In this document: one piece after another, positions 12,238-18,997 of the stretch
Numbering within the stretch: position 1 is the first letter of the stretch
Layout: each line of letters opens with the position of its first letter
From: an uncultured Erysipelotrichaceae bacterium
GTDB taxonomy: Bacteria; Bacillota_I; Bacilli_A; RF39; UBA660
Reading direction: 5' to 3'
DNA: 19,442 bases
Assembly: GCA_902783435.1 (NCBI GenBank)
Contig: CACZQV010000005.1
Coordinates: 1-19,442 of the forward strand
Program-made: the position numbers and the translations under genes
Notes under the pieces: generated by a model
Databases searched by the model: none
The model's input: only the letters and a program-made list of their open reading frames with translations
What the model was told of the DNA's origin: nothing

Positions 12238-13894
12238 TACTTTTACACATAGGACAATGACATCTTTCTAGTAAGTGGTCGGCTCTTGCGTTAGTCCATT
12301 CGTGACCACATATCAAACATTTAGCAGTCACTTTTTCTTTAGCACTTGTATAGCTCAATATTTGAATTGTTGAGTTAGATTTTAACGCTACTTTATATTG
12401 ATAATTAGATAATCTCTTTGCCAGTTTTTCTTCTTCACTCATTACTATTTTTTCTTTTTTCTCTTTTATAGGTTTAGGATTGCAAATAGGACATTGATTA
12501 TATTTCAAAATCGAATCATAAGATGAAGTCCATACATTATCACATTCAGTACACGTTAATTTAACGTCTTGTTTATAGCCATTGTATTCTAAAACTTTAA
12601 TATTTTTATTATTAATTTTTTTTTCAAAAGCTTTTCTTCGTTCTTCTAGATTACTTTCTCTTTCAACATATTCTTTAGGCTTAACTCTAAATATTTTAAA
12701 ATCTAATCTTTTTTTTAAATTTGAAAACCAAAATGTTTGTAATATGTATATATTTCTACCATTTGATTCATAATATAGTTGATATTTAAACTTATCAATA
12801 TTATTATTAAACGATTTTATTTCTAAAATTGTATCATCAGTAGATAAGTCACATTTAGCCATTACATTATCATCTTTATTTACTACTAATTCTTGTGACA
12901 TAATATCTTTATTCTTAAATATAGTCTTCTTAATATACTCAATCAAAGGAGTAATTTCTTTTTTTATAATTAGAGTCACTTTATTAATATAATCAACTCT
13001 TTTTTTATCTTCTTTATTAACTGCAGTAATTGTTCCGTCTTTATTAAAAATTGCGTCTATTTGATGAATCCTAGACGGAAGAACACCAATCTTTTTTAAT
13101 TTTTTTCTATTTAACATTTGAAACAGCATTGTTTCTTCATTCATATCTTTAACGTCTAACATAGTATTAATAAGATGTTCTATTGTCATACCACTTATAT
13201 TTGTATCAAACTTTTTCAACTCTTTAGATTCAATATGAAATGATTTAATGCAATTCATTTCATAATCTATCTTTGGAAAATTGTTAATACAATATTTAAA
13301 ATTAGTGTAGTTTTGTAGATAACTAGCTGGAATTATATATTCTGAATTAAATTCATTTACAGAATCTCCAATTACTATTAACTTATTACCATTCATTTTC
13401 TTAAATAATTCCCATTCTAAAATACAATCATTTAAGCCTGTGTGAACTTCACTGATATTTTCAATTCCATAAATGGCACATAAATTATCTTTAGTTATAT
13501 TTCCTTGAGAAAAACTACTAGCAATTATATCGTGTTTGAAATTATAAAAATTTAGTCTTTCAAATCCTTTAATTTTTTTTCTAAGCAAATACTTCTTAAT
13601 AAATTTTTCATCAATATTTCCATAAGTAAGGATTGTTCTTTTATCTAATTCAAAATCTATTATTAGATTATCAAATTCTTCTTGAGTTAGTGGTTCTTTA
13701 TCTTCAAGCATTTCTTCTGTAATACCATTAATCCAAGTTGTTTCAACCCAATCACTTAATTCCAGTGGTAAATATCTATCATAAGTTTTTTTATCATCAG
13801 GTTTATATATAGATATAGATAATAAGTCATCTCTAATAGAAGACAATCCGTTAGTTTCTACATCTAAGACTACATATTTTTTTGAATCTATCAT
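12230..13894 (-). CDS. DEDDh exonuclease + PD-(D/E)XK nuclease-like domain + two zinc ribbons
   Basis: Starts at the ATG ending at 13894 behind AAGGAGGG; 554 residues. Residues 5-170 form a DEDDh 3'-5' exonuclease: LDVETNG (D11, E13), TYGNIDEKF (D95) and HTGLNDCILEW (H151, D156), so all catalytic residues are present. About residues 265-395 resemble a RecB/Cas4-like PD-(D/E)XK core: CDLSTDD (D349), LEIKS (E358, K360), and a following QLYYES (Q372). The C-terminal 115 residues hold two zinc ribbons, C448/C451/C468/C471 and C526/C529/C547/C550, each with a conserved Trp after the first pair (NVWT, HEWT), of the type found with homing or very-short-patch nucleases. No signal or membrane segment. 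It follows the HEPN-like gene by 41 bases with its own promoter. Two nuclease folds plus nucleic-acid-binding ribbons suggest phage defence or DNA processing. The overall protein is not one I recognise. Confidence 0.75.
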   Translation of the reverse strand: MIDSKKYVVLDVETNGLSSIRDDLLSISIYKPDDKKTYDRYLPLELSDWVETTWINGITEEMLEDKEPLTQEEFDNLIIDFELDKRTILTYGNIDEKFIKKYLLRKKIKGFERLNFYNFKHDIIASSFSQGNITKDNLCAIYGIENISEVHTGLNDCILEWELFKKMNGNKLIVIGDSVNEFNSEYIIPASYLQNYTNFKYCINNFPKIDYEMNCIKSFHIESKELKKFDTNISGMTIEHLINTMLDVKDMNEETMLFQMLNRKKLKKIGVLPSRIHQIDAIFNKDGTITAVNKEDKKRVDYINKVTLIIKKEITPLIEYIKKTIFKNKDIMSQELVVNKDDNVMAKCDLSTDDTILEIKSFNNNIDKFKYQLYYESNGRNIYILQTFWFSNLKKRLDFKIFRVKPKEYVERESNLEERRKAFEKKINNKNIKVLEYNGYKQDVKLTCTECDNVWTSSYDSILKYNQCPICNPKPIKEKKEKIVMSEEEKLAKRLSNYQYKVALKSNSTIQILSYTSAKEKVTAKCLICGHEWTNARADHLLERCHCPMCKSRV

Positions 13895-13929
13895 AAAACC
13901 CTCCTTAATAACATAATATATATGCCTTT

Positions 13930-13938
13930 ATTATATCA
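13930..13938 (-). promoter_or_regulatory. Promoter of the exonuclease/nuclease gene (minus strand)
   Basis: The minus strand reads TATGATATAAT with TATAAT at 13930-13935; its TG is the TGA stop codon of the HEPN-like gene. No terminator separates the two genes, so both co-transcription and separate transcription are possible. Confidence 0.65.
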
Positions 13939-15018
13939 TAATTTGTTATCATCATTATTAGATTCATTCAGTACTCTAACAAATTTCTTTGCCTTTTTTG
14001 TTCTTGTAAATTGTTCTTGTAATTCAGTTTCATCAATTATTAATTGACAGAAATATATTGCATTCAATAATCTTAAGACTTCTATCTTTCTATTAATATA
14101 TTTAACTCCGTGAGAATTTAAATGTCTAGACAATAATCTTTTATTTGCTGTCTTTAAATTTTCTTCATCATTATATAATCTTAAATAGAAATTATTTAGA
14201 ATATCTACTTTCAAATACAATTCATAGCTAAACTCTGTGACTGGACTATCATTTATATATTCCAACATATCATTAATTGCTTTATATGATAAATGTTGTC
14301 TATCACTATTAGGGGCAATTAGTTGTAATGTAAGTCCGTCCAACATTGTTATTAGAGAAGTAATACATATAGCATAATCGCCAATAAAAAATGAATGTTC
14401 AACTTGTTTAATCAATTCCTTTTTATCTTTACTAACACAACTTTTTTTAATTTTATTAAGCATTCTTTTTATTCTATTATCATTAAAGTATTTCAACATA
14501 TATTTCTCAAAGTCTGTTCGGTTTTTATATTTAGATAAATTTCTAACTTTTTCATATTTATATTCAAAAGGAATAACCCAGTAATATTTTTTCAACATTT
14601 CACTATCTAATCCACTTAATTTAGATAACGAACTAAAATCAATTCCAGATAATACTTTTCTTATGGAATTTAAACTTTCATTTAATGTTGATATAACACT
14701 ACTAATATCTATTGTTTTCATTAATTCCGATATACTTTCACTCAATCCTGATACAACTTTACTTATACCAAGATTGTCATAATTAAATGCAGTTTTATTT
14801 AATTGACTTACTATAGGAGATAAATCTATTGACTTAAAAACAGAATTTGATGAAGTAAGAGAGTTAATATAACTACTACTTAAGAATGCATTAGTCATTG
14901 ATTTAGATTGTTGTTCTAATACTTTAGATAAAGCAGAATATTTTGAATAGTCCTTTAATTGTTCAGATATTTTTGCAAAATTATTAATATTCGTTTTTTT
15001 ATCATCATTATCATTCAT
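13936..15018 (-). CDS. HEPN-like protein with N-terminal amphipathic repeats
   Basis: I start at the ATG ending at 15018, eight bases after GGAGG; the GTG at 15027 overlaps that site. 360 residues. The N-terminal 140 residues are Ser/Leu/Ile-rich with four similar units: IDLSPIVSQL (64-73), LGISKVVSGL (83-92), IDISSVISTL (103-112), IDFSSLSKL (126-134). The C-terminal half is helical: HSFFIGDYAICITSLITMLDGL (208-229) and then KRLLSRHLNSHGVKY (293-307). R298-x4-H303 fits the HEPN ribonuclease motif, and RH...HG near the C-terminus after a helix with GDY is typical of HEPN families in abortive infection. Known for HEPN: metal-free RNA cleavage in toxin and defence systems. Assignment is from motif and helical pattern only. 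It forms a likely module with the downstream nuclease. Confidence 0.6.
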   Translation of the reverse strand: MNDNDDKKTNINNFAKISEQLKDYSKYSALSKVLEQQSKSMTNAFLSSSYINSLTSSNSVFKSIDLSPIVSQLNKTAFNYDNLGISKVVSGLSESISELMKTIDISSVISTLNESLNSIRKVLSGIDFSSLSKLSGLDSEMLKKYYWVIPFEYKYEKVRNLSKYKNRTDFEKYMLKYFNDNRIKRMLNKIKKSCVSKDKKELIKQVEHSFFIGDYAICITSLITMLDGLTLQLIAPNSDRQHLSYKAINDMLEYINDSPVTEFSYELYLKVDILNNFYLRLYNDEENLKTANKRLLSRHLNSHGVKYINRKIEVLRLLNAIYFCQLIIDETELQEQFTRTKKAKKFVRVLNESNNDDNKL

Positions 15019-15044
15019 ATTAGACACCTCCCAATTAACTATAT

Positions 15045-15053
15045 ATTATATCA
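15045..15053 (-). promoter_or_regulatory. Extended -10 promoter of the HEPN-like gene (minus strand)
   Basis: The minus strand reads TGTGATATAAT, with TATAAT at 15045-15050, 27 bases before the start. The -35 is weak. Confidence 0.6.
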
Positions 15054-15082
15054 CATACATTTAATTAGCTTTTGAATTAAAC

Positions 15083-15108
15083 AAAAAAAGAGCTATTTTT
15101 AGCTCTCT
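15083..15108 (-). terminator. Terminator of the tRNA-Trp transcript (minus strand)
   Basis: Inverted repeat GAGCTA/TAGCTC (15090-15095/15100-15105), followed on the minus strand by seven T. It separates the tRNA from the HEPN-like gene. Confidence 0.88.
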
Positions 15109-15168
15109 CTATGTGAACACTAACTGCAAATCCATATCTAAATATGGCAATTGAGTTCGTGTAATGAA

Positions 15169-15178
15169 CAAATGGCAG
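15169..15178. repeat. Right copy of a 10-bp direct repeat at the tRNA-Trp 3' end (possible attachment site)
   Basis: CAAATGGCAG here and at 12139-12148, flanking the HEPN-like and nuclease genes. On the minus strand it is CTGCCATTTG, covering the tRNA discriminator base, CCA and flank. No integrase is seen, so attachment-site status is a guess. Confidence 0.4.
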
Positions 15179-15246
15179 GGGATGCAAGAATCGAACTCGC
15201 AACAGTGGTTTTGGAGACCATTATTATACCATTTAACTAATCCCCT
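15173..15246 (-). tRNA. trnW: tRNA-Trp (CCA anticodon)
   Basis: On the minus strand a complete cloverleaf is visible: acceptor AGGGGAT pairs perfectly with ATCCCCT, followed by discriminator G and an encoded CCA. The anticodon loop CTCCAAA gives anticodon CCA for TGG. The T-arm is GCGAG/CTTGC around TTCGATT. About 65 bases of trailer precede the terminator; it includes CGAACTC, complementary to GAGTTCG in the T-arm, and a CCATAT/ATATGG hairpin. Presence of only the CCA anticodon fits the standard code. Confidence 0.95.
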
Positions 15247-15265
15247 ATAATTTGTCGACAAAATG

Positions 15266-15295
15266 AGTATACCACAAAATGATAAAACATGTAAA
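15266..15295 (-). promoter_or_regulatory. Promoter of tRNA-Trp (minus strand)
   Basis: On the minus strand TTTACA (15290-15295), 18-base spacer and TATACT (15266-15271), about 20 bases before the mature tRNA. Confidence 0.8.
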
Positions 15296-15300
15296 CATTT

Positions 15301-15332
15301 ATTAAAAAAAAGATTCATTTAGAATCTTTTTA
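15301..15332 (-). terminator. Terminator of the exported amidase-like gene (minus strand)
   Basis: On the minus strand AAAAGATTC and GAATCTTTT form a perfect stem with loop TAAAT and a long T tail; it overlaps the TAA stop (15330-15332). Confidence 0.88.
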
Positions 15333-16238
15333 ATATGCTCTTGTTTTAACATCATCTATTTTAAATTGAGTATTCTTGTTAAAAACATTCATATAACAAG
15401 CTCTAGGATTAACAACAACTTGATTATTTAAGCTCTTATTACCTTTTAAATTATTATATAAATCTAAATCATGAGGAGTAGAATCAAAATACTTAGCAAC
15501 TACATTAACATCCTCATTATCGCCTGATCTATATAATAAATCAGTATTAGAATCAAAATTATTTAAATAATATACTTGTCTTGCTAAGCCATTTTCAATA
15601 CTTTTAGCAACCCAATTAGCATTAACATTACTAGTACCAAATGATATAGTAACAAAACTAGTATCATAGTTATTATTAATAGCTTCTTCTGTGTCGGTAG
15701 GAATTAAATAAGAAACATCACCATTTTCATTTTCTCTAAAACCAATTTTACCTGGACTTAAATTATCTGCAAAGAAACCATTTTGTAAAAAAGCACTTTG
15801 CATACATATTGTTAGTGAATCAGAATATCCTAGCCTTGCATTATCAAATGGAGCAAATATTAAAGTGGCTTCTCCAGAACTATATTGTTGATCTAAAGTA
15901 ACAACTACACAATTATCTTGATTTATTCCTTCATTATTACTAGTAGTAGTAAACTCTAATCCATCTTCTCTTAATATGTCGCATACATCATTAAAGAATA
16001 CATCACTACAATCATTATCATTAATAATAATATTCATGTTATTAACATCTTCACTAGATACTTCTAAAACAACATCATTTAACATACTATCAAGACTATT
16101 CTTTTCTTTATACATAGAAGATACTTGAATTAACCCCAAAGCTGTTGCTAAACCAAAAGCAATACCTTTTTTTATATTCTTTTTTAATTTTAATACGTGG
16201 TTTTCAACAAGACTTTTATCTTTTATGTTTACTTTCAA
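15330..16238 (-). CDS. Exported protein, possibly a degenerate Amidase_3-like domain
   Basis: I choose the TTG ending at 16238, five bases after GAGGTGA; GTG 16247 is inside that site. 302 residues. After a basic N-terminus (KLKKNIKKG) there is one hydrophobic stretch, GIAFGLATALGLIQV, a signal or anchor. The rest is acidic, Asn/Asp-rich and probably extracellular. Around the middle, LIFAPFDNARLGYSDSLTICM and later SFVTISFGTSNVNANWVAKSI with GLARQVYYL resemble the second half of N-acetylmuramoyl-L-alanine amidases, but the metal-binding His and Glu residues are not seen. If it has that fold it is probably a non-catalytic wall-binding protein. It has a strong promoter at 16259-16287. Assignment tentative. 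Confidence 0.6.
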   Translation of the reverse strand: MKVNIKDKSLVENHVLKLKKNIKKGIAFGLATALGLIQVSSMYKEKNSLDSMLNDVVLEVSSEDVNNMNIIINDNDCSDVFFNDVCDILREDGLEFTTTSNNEGINQDNCVVVTLDQQYSSGEATLIFAPFDNARLGYSDSLTICMQSAFLQNGFFADNLSPGKIGFRENENGDVSYLIPTDTEEAINNNYDTSFVTISFGTSNVNANWVAKSIENGLARQVYYLNNFDSNTDLLYRSGDNEDVNVVAKYFDSTPHDLDLYNNLKGNKSLNNQVVVNPRACYMNVFNKNTQFKIDDVKTRAY

Positions 16239-16258
16239 GTGAATCACCTCTAAGAATA

Positions 16259-16287
16259 AGTATATATAAAATAAAAAGTAAAGTCAA
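16259..16287 (-). promoter_or_regulatory. Sigma-A promoter of the exported protein gene (minus strand)
   Basis: On the minus strand TTGACT (16282-16287), 17-base spacer, TATACT (16259-16264). Confidence 0.85.
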
Positions 16288-16325
16288 AGTAAATAAACTA
16301 TAAAAAAGTAGTAAATGTAAATATT

Positions 16326-16336
16326 TATGTTAAAAT
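16326..16336 (+). promoter_or_regulatory. Extended -10 promoter of gpsA
   Basis: TATGTTAAAAT with TAAAAT at 16331-16336, 34 bases before the ATG; divergent from the exported protein promoter. Confidence 0.55.
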
Positions 16337-16370
16337 AAAAATATACAACACAATAGAAAGAGGATGAAAC

Positions 16371-17345
16371 ATGAAAGTAGGAATTTTTGGTACTGGTGCA
16401 TATGGTATGGCACTTAGTAGTATATTATCAAGTAATCAATGCGAGATAACAATGTGGACTAAATTTGAAGATGAAAAGAATAATTTAGAAACGACTAGAA
16501 TGAATGAAAAACTTCTTCCAAATTTTAAATTAGATGAAAATATAAGAATAACAAATAGTGTAGAAGATTGTATTAAAGATAAAGAATTATTAATAATAGC
16601 TATTCCAGCAGCCTTTGTATCAGATTTATGTGATGAAATGAATCCATATATTAAAGATAACCATATAATAGTAGCTACTAAAGGTATTGAACAAGGTACA
16701 GGTTTATTTATAAGTGAAATAGTAGAAAATAAATTAGATACTAAAAACATTGCAGTAATAAGTGGACCATCTTTTGCAGCGGATCTAATAAGTAAAATGC
16801 CTGCAGGATTATCAATAGCTAGTAAAAATGAAGAAACTATTACTTTAGCTAAACAAGCTTTTCAAAATAGTTATGTAAGACTTAGAGAAACTAATGACAT
16901 AATAGGTGTGGAAATATGTGGTTCTATTAAGAATGTTATAGCACTAGCTAGTGGTATATTAGATGGGTTAAACGCAAATGAATCAACAAAAGCAATGTTA
17001 ATAACAGATGCTATGCATGATATGGAAGAAATATTAGATGCATTTGATTGTAATAAAAGAACTGTACTATCTTATGCAGGTATAGGAGATTTATTATTAA
17101 CATGTACATCTACTAAAAGTAGAAATTTCTCATTTGGTAAATTAATAGGAACAAAGCCCCCAAAAGAAGAAATAGATAATTATATAAAGAATAATACAAT
17201 TGAAGGATATTATACATTAAAATCTATTTATCAATTATTAAAAAATAAAAAAGTTTCAATACCAATTATAGATTTAATATATGAAATAACAGTAGAAGGG
17301 AATAATCCAGAATTATTATTTTCATTCCTTATATATAAAAAATAA
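16371..17345 (+). CDS. gpsA: NAD(P)H-dependent glycerol-3-phosphate dehydrogenase
   Basis: ATG 16371 with AAAGAGG upstream; 324 residues, near the usual 330. The Rossmann nucleotide site GTGAYG is at residues 7-12. Other family motifs are intact: ATKGIEQGTG, SGPSFAADL, VEICGSIKNVIALASGILDGLNANEST with the catalytic Lys in SIKN, YAGIGDLLLTCTSTKSRNFSFG, and IEGYYT. Known role: reducing dihydroxyacetone phosphate to sn-glycerol 3-phosphate for membrane phospholipids, in the cytoplasm. The insert NESTKAMLITDAMHDMEEI is the expected helical dimer region. No terminator separates it from the HdeD gene, but that gene has its own promoter. Confidence 0.96.
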   Translation: MKVGIFGTGAYGMALSSILSSNQCEITMWTKFEDEKNNLETTRMNEKLLPNFKLDENIRITNSVEDCIKDKELLIIAIPAAFVSDLCDEMNPYIKDNHIIVATKGIEQGTGLFISEIVENKLDTKNIAVISGPSFAADLISKMPAGLSIASKNEETITLAKQAFQNSYVRLRETNDIIGVEICGSIKNVIALASGILDGLNANESTKAMLITDAMHDMEEILDAFDCNKRTVLSYAGIGDLLLTCTSTKSRNFSFGKLIGTKPPKEEIDNYIKNNTIEGYYTLKSIYQLLKNKKVSIPIIDLIYEITVEGNNPELLFSFLIYKK

Positions 17346-17351
17346 TATATA

Positions 17352-17360
17352 TGGTATAAT
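17352..17360 (+). promoter_or_regulatory. Extended -10 promoter of the HdeD-like gene
   Basis: TATGGTATAAT with TATAAT at 17355-17360, just after the gpsA stop. No clear -35. Confidence 0.65.
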
Positions 17361-17383
17361 GTTTTTATTATTAGGAGGTATTT

Positions 17384-18037
17384 ATGGAAAACTTTATAGC
17401 AAAATTTATGAGATCATCTATATTTGGTTCAATTGCTTTAGCGATATTAGGTGTATTTTTATTTATTAAATCAGAATTAACAATAGTATCAATTACTTAT
17501 GTAATCGGAGCAGTGCTAGTAGGTATTGGATTAGTAGCAATGTTAAAGTATATTGCTAATATAAACAAAAGTGTCAAAAATGAAATAGATATTATCTATG
17601 GAACAGTAACAGTTATTTTAGGTATTGTAGTAATAAGCAATCCAAAGGCTATTGCTAGTATTATTCCATTTGTATTAGGAATAATAATAATACTTAGTAG
17701 TGCGGCTAAACTAGGATATGGATTTGAACTTAGAAAAAATAATAATCAATTATGGACAGGAACAGTAATCATAGCATTAATTACTATGTTGTGTGGAGTA
17801 TTATTAATATTTAATCCATTTGCAGGTGCAGAATTTATATTAAAAATAGTAGGTGCATTAATATTTATATATGCAGTATTAGATATAGTATCAACATTTA
17901 GAATTAGAAAAACAATAAAACCTTTAAAAAAAGCTCTTCAAAATAAAGAAGTAATAGTAGAAGCAGAAGTTATAGAAGATAATACGAATATAGATAAAAA
18001 GAAGAAAAAAAAGAATAAAAGAGAAGGTGAAGAGTAA
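17384..18037 (+). CDS. HdeD/DUF308-family membrane protein
   Basis: ATG 17384 with AGGAGG upstream; 217 residues. Six hydrophobic segments in three pairs cover residues 12-175, with the DUF308 repeat look: ALAILGVFLFI, VIGAVLVGIGL, IIYGTVTVILGIVVISNP, VLGIIIILSSAAKL, VIIALITMLCGVLLIFNP and VGALIFIYAVLDI. The recurring IxNP/FNP turns are typical. The tail (residues 178-217) is charged and ends in a run of Lys. HdeD is linked to acid tolerance in enterobacteria, but Firmicute members have unknown function. Its stop is one base before the start of a 55-aa gene, so the pair is probably translationally coupled. Confidence 0.87.
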   Translation: MENFIAKFMRSSIFGSIALAILGVFLFIKSELTIVSITYVIGAVLVGIGLVAMLKYIANINKSVKNEIDIIYGTVTVILGIVVISNPKAIASIIPFVLGIIIILSSAAKLGYGFELRKNNNQLWTGTVIIALITMLCGVLLIFNPFAGAEFILKIVGALIFIYAVLDIVSTFRIRKTIKPLKKALQNKEVIVEAEVIEDNTNIDKKKKKKNKREGEE

Positions 18038-18038
18038 T

Positions 18039-18206
18039 ATGATATATCCTTATATATTAGGAATAACAGATACTCTTAATGAATTAAATGATAAATTTAA
18101 TGATTTTGCCGCAGCACATCTAGATAGTCCAGTAGTAGCTACAGCTGTAGTAATTGGAGTATTCGCAATAGGAGCTTGGGGTATTAGAGAATTAAATAAA
18201 AAATAG
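18039..18206 (+). CDS. 55-aa single-pass membrane protein downstream of HdeD-like gene
   Basis: ATG 18039 is one base after the HdeD stop, with a GAAGGTGAAGAG ribosome site inside the previous gene. 55 codons to TAG 18204-18206. Residues 1-30 look amphipathic (ILGITDTLNELNDKFNDFAAAH); residues 31-48 are a hydrophobic helix (PVVATAVVIGVFAIGAWG); the tail IRELNKK is basic. Directly followed by a terminator. No family recognised. The close coupling suggests a subunit or partner of the HdeD-like protein. Confidence 0.8.
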   Translation: MIYPYILGITDTLNELNDKFNDFAAAHLDSPVVATAVVIGVFAIGAWGIRELNKK

Positions 18207-18222
18207 CCTTAGGGCTTTTTTT
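18197..18222 (+). terminator. Terminator after the 55-aa gene
   Basis: AGCC/GGCT stem with A-rich and T-rich flanks and seven T; the stop codon is inside the 5' arm. Confidence 0.8.
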
Positions 18223-18224
18223 GT

Positions 18225-18252
18225 TTGAAAAAAAGAAATTTAATGGTATAAT
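18225..18252 (+). promoter_or_regulatory. Promoter of the DUF402 gene
   Basis: TTGAAA (18225-18230), 16-base spacer, extended TGG then TATAAT (18247-18252). Confidence 0.75.
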
Positions 18253-18275
18253 AAAAAACGACGAGGTATATATCA

Positions 18276-18812
18276 ATGAATAATGAAAAATTAGAGATTG
18301 GAAAGAGGTATCAAATTCATGGATATAAACATGATGGTAAGATACATCGTTCCTGGGATGAGGCAGTACTTCTAGAAATCCACGACGATTATCTAATTTT
18401 TGGAAATGAAAAAACTAAAGTAACTGAATCAGATGGTAGAACGTGGAGAACTAAAGAACCTGCTGTTTTGTATTTCTACTATAATAATTGGTATAATATC
18501 ATAGGGCAATATAAAAAGAATGGAATTTATTATTATTGTAATATGGCATCCCCATTTATTATTGAGGAAAATACAATTAAGTATATAGACTATGACTTAG
18601 ATCTCAGAGTATTTCCAGATGGAAGCTTTAAAGTATTAGATAGAGGAGAATACAAATATCATAAAAACTTGATGAAATATCCAGAGTCTATTGATAAAAT
18701 ATTAAAATCAGAATTAACTGATTTAATAGATTTAGCAAGAAATAAAAAAGAAGCATTCCAACATACAGAGATAGAAAAGTACTGTAATCTATATGAAAAG
18801 TTAAAAAAATAG
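18276..18812 (+). CDS. DUF402 nucleoside tri-/diphosphatase (Ntdp)-like protein
   Basis: ATG 18276 behind ACGAGG; 178 residues. The DUF402/YgaC-Ntdp signature is well kept: KEPAVLYFYYNNWYNIIGQYK, GIYYYCNMASPF, TIKYIDYDLDLRVFPDGSFKVLDRGEY and YHKNLMKYPESIDKIL. The N-terminal 60 residues are a basic beta domain that begins GKRYQIHGYKHDGKIHR. Known for Staphylococcus and Bacillus homologues: hydrolysis of nucleoside tri- and diphosphates in the cytoplasm, dependent on metal. Conserved acidic residues in YIDYDLD are present. The gene ends at a strong terminator before the rRNA leader and has its own promoter. Confidence 0.9.
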   Translation: MNNEKLEIGKRYQIHGYKHDGKIHRSWDEAVLLEIHDDYLIFGNEKTKVTESDGRTWRTKEPAVLYFYYNNWYNIIGQYKKNGIYYYCNMASPFIIEENTIKYIDYDLDLRVFPDGSFKVLDRGEYKYHKNLMKYPESIDKILKSELTDLIDLARNKKEAFQHTEIEKYCNLYEKLKK

Positions 18813-18834
18813 GCAAAAAAAGCCTATTTTTTTT
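18803..18834 (+). terminator. Terminator after the DUF402 gene
   Basis: A 12-bp stem 18803-18814/18822-18833 with an A7 loop and a T tail; the TAG stop (18810-18812) lies in the 5' arm. Confidence 0.9.
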
Positions 18835-18997
18835 ATTGTAAAACCTTAATATAAATAGTTATAAATAATAATTATTAAAAAAAGTTAAAAAAAGTTAAAA
18901 AAAACTTAAATTGATATAAATATTGATATTAAAAGAAACTGAAAAACAACACCACGTGGTGTGCCTAAAAAAAAATAAAAAAATTTTAAATTTTTTG
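18835..18997. other. Gene-free, extremely A-rich region before the rRNA promoters
   Basis: No ORF. Repeats of GTTAAAAAAA at about 18885-18905, TTGATAT twice at 18911-18930, a 14-bp palindrome at 18949-18962 and A-tracts at 18967-18983 that act as a likely UP element. Confidence 0.6.
18949..18962. promoter_or_regulatory. 14-bp perfect palindrome, candidate operator upstream of rRNA P1
   Basis: ACACCACGTGGTGT. It is GC-rich in a region of nearly pure A/T and lies 35 bases before the P1 -35 box. It looks like a dimeric regulator site, though a small hairpin is also possible. Confidence 0.5.

Noticed and set aside
15109..15318. Minus-strand open frame covering the tRNA-Trp gene
   Set aside because: It runs straight through a perfect tRNA cloverleaf and has no ribosome site.
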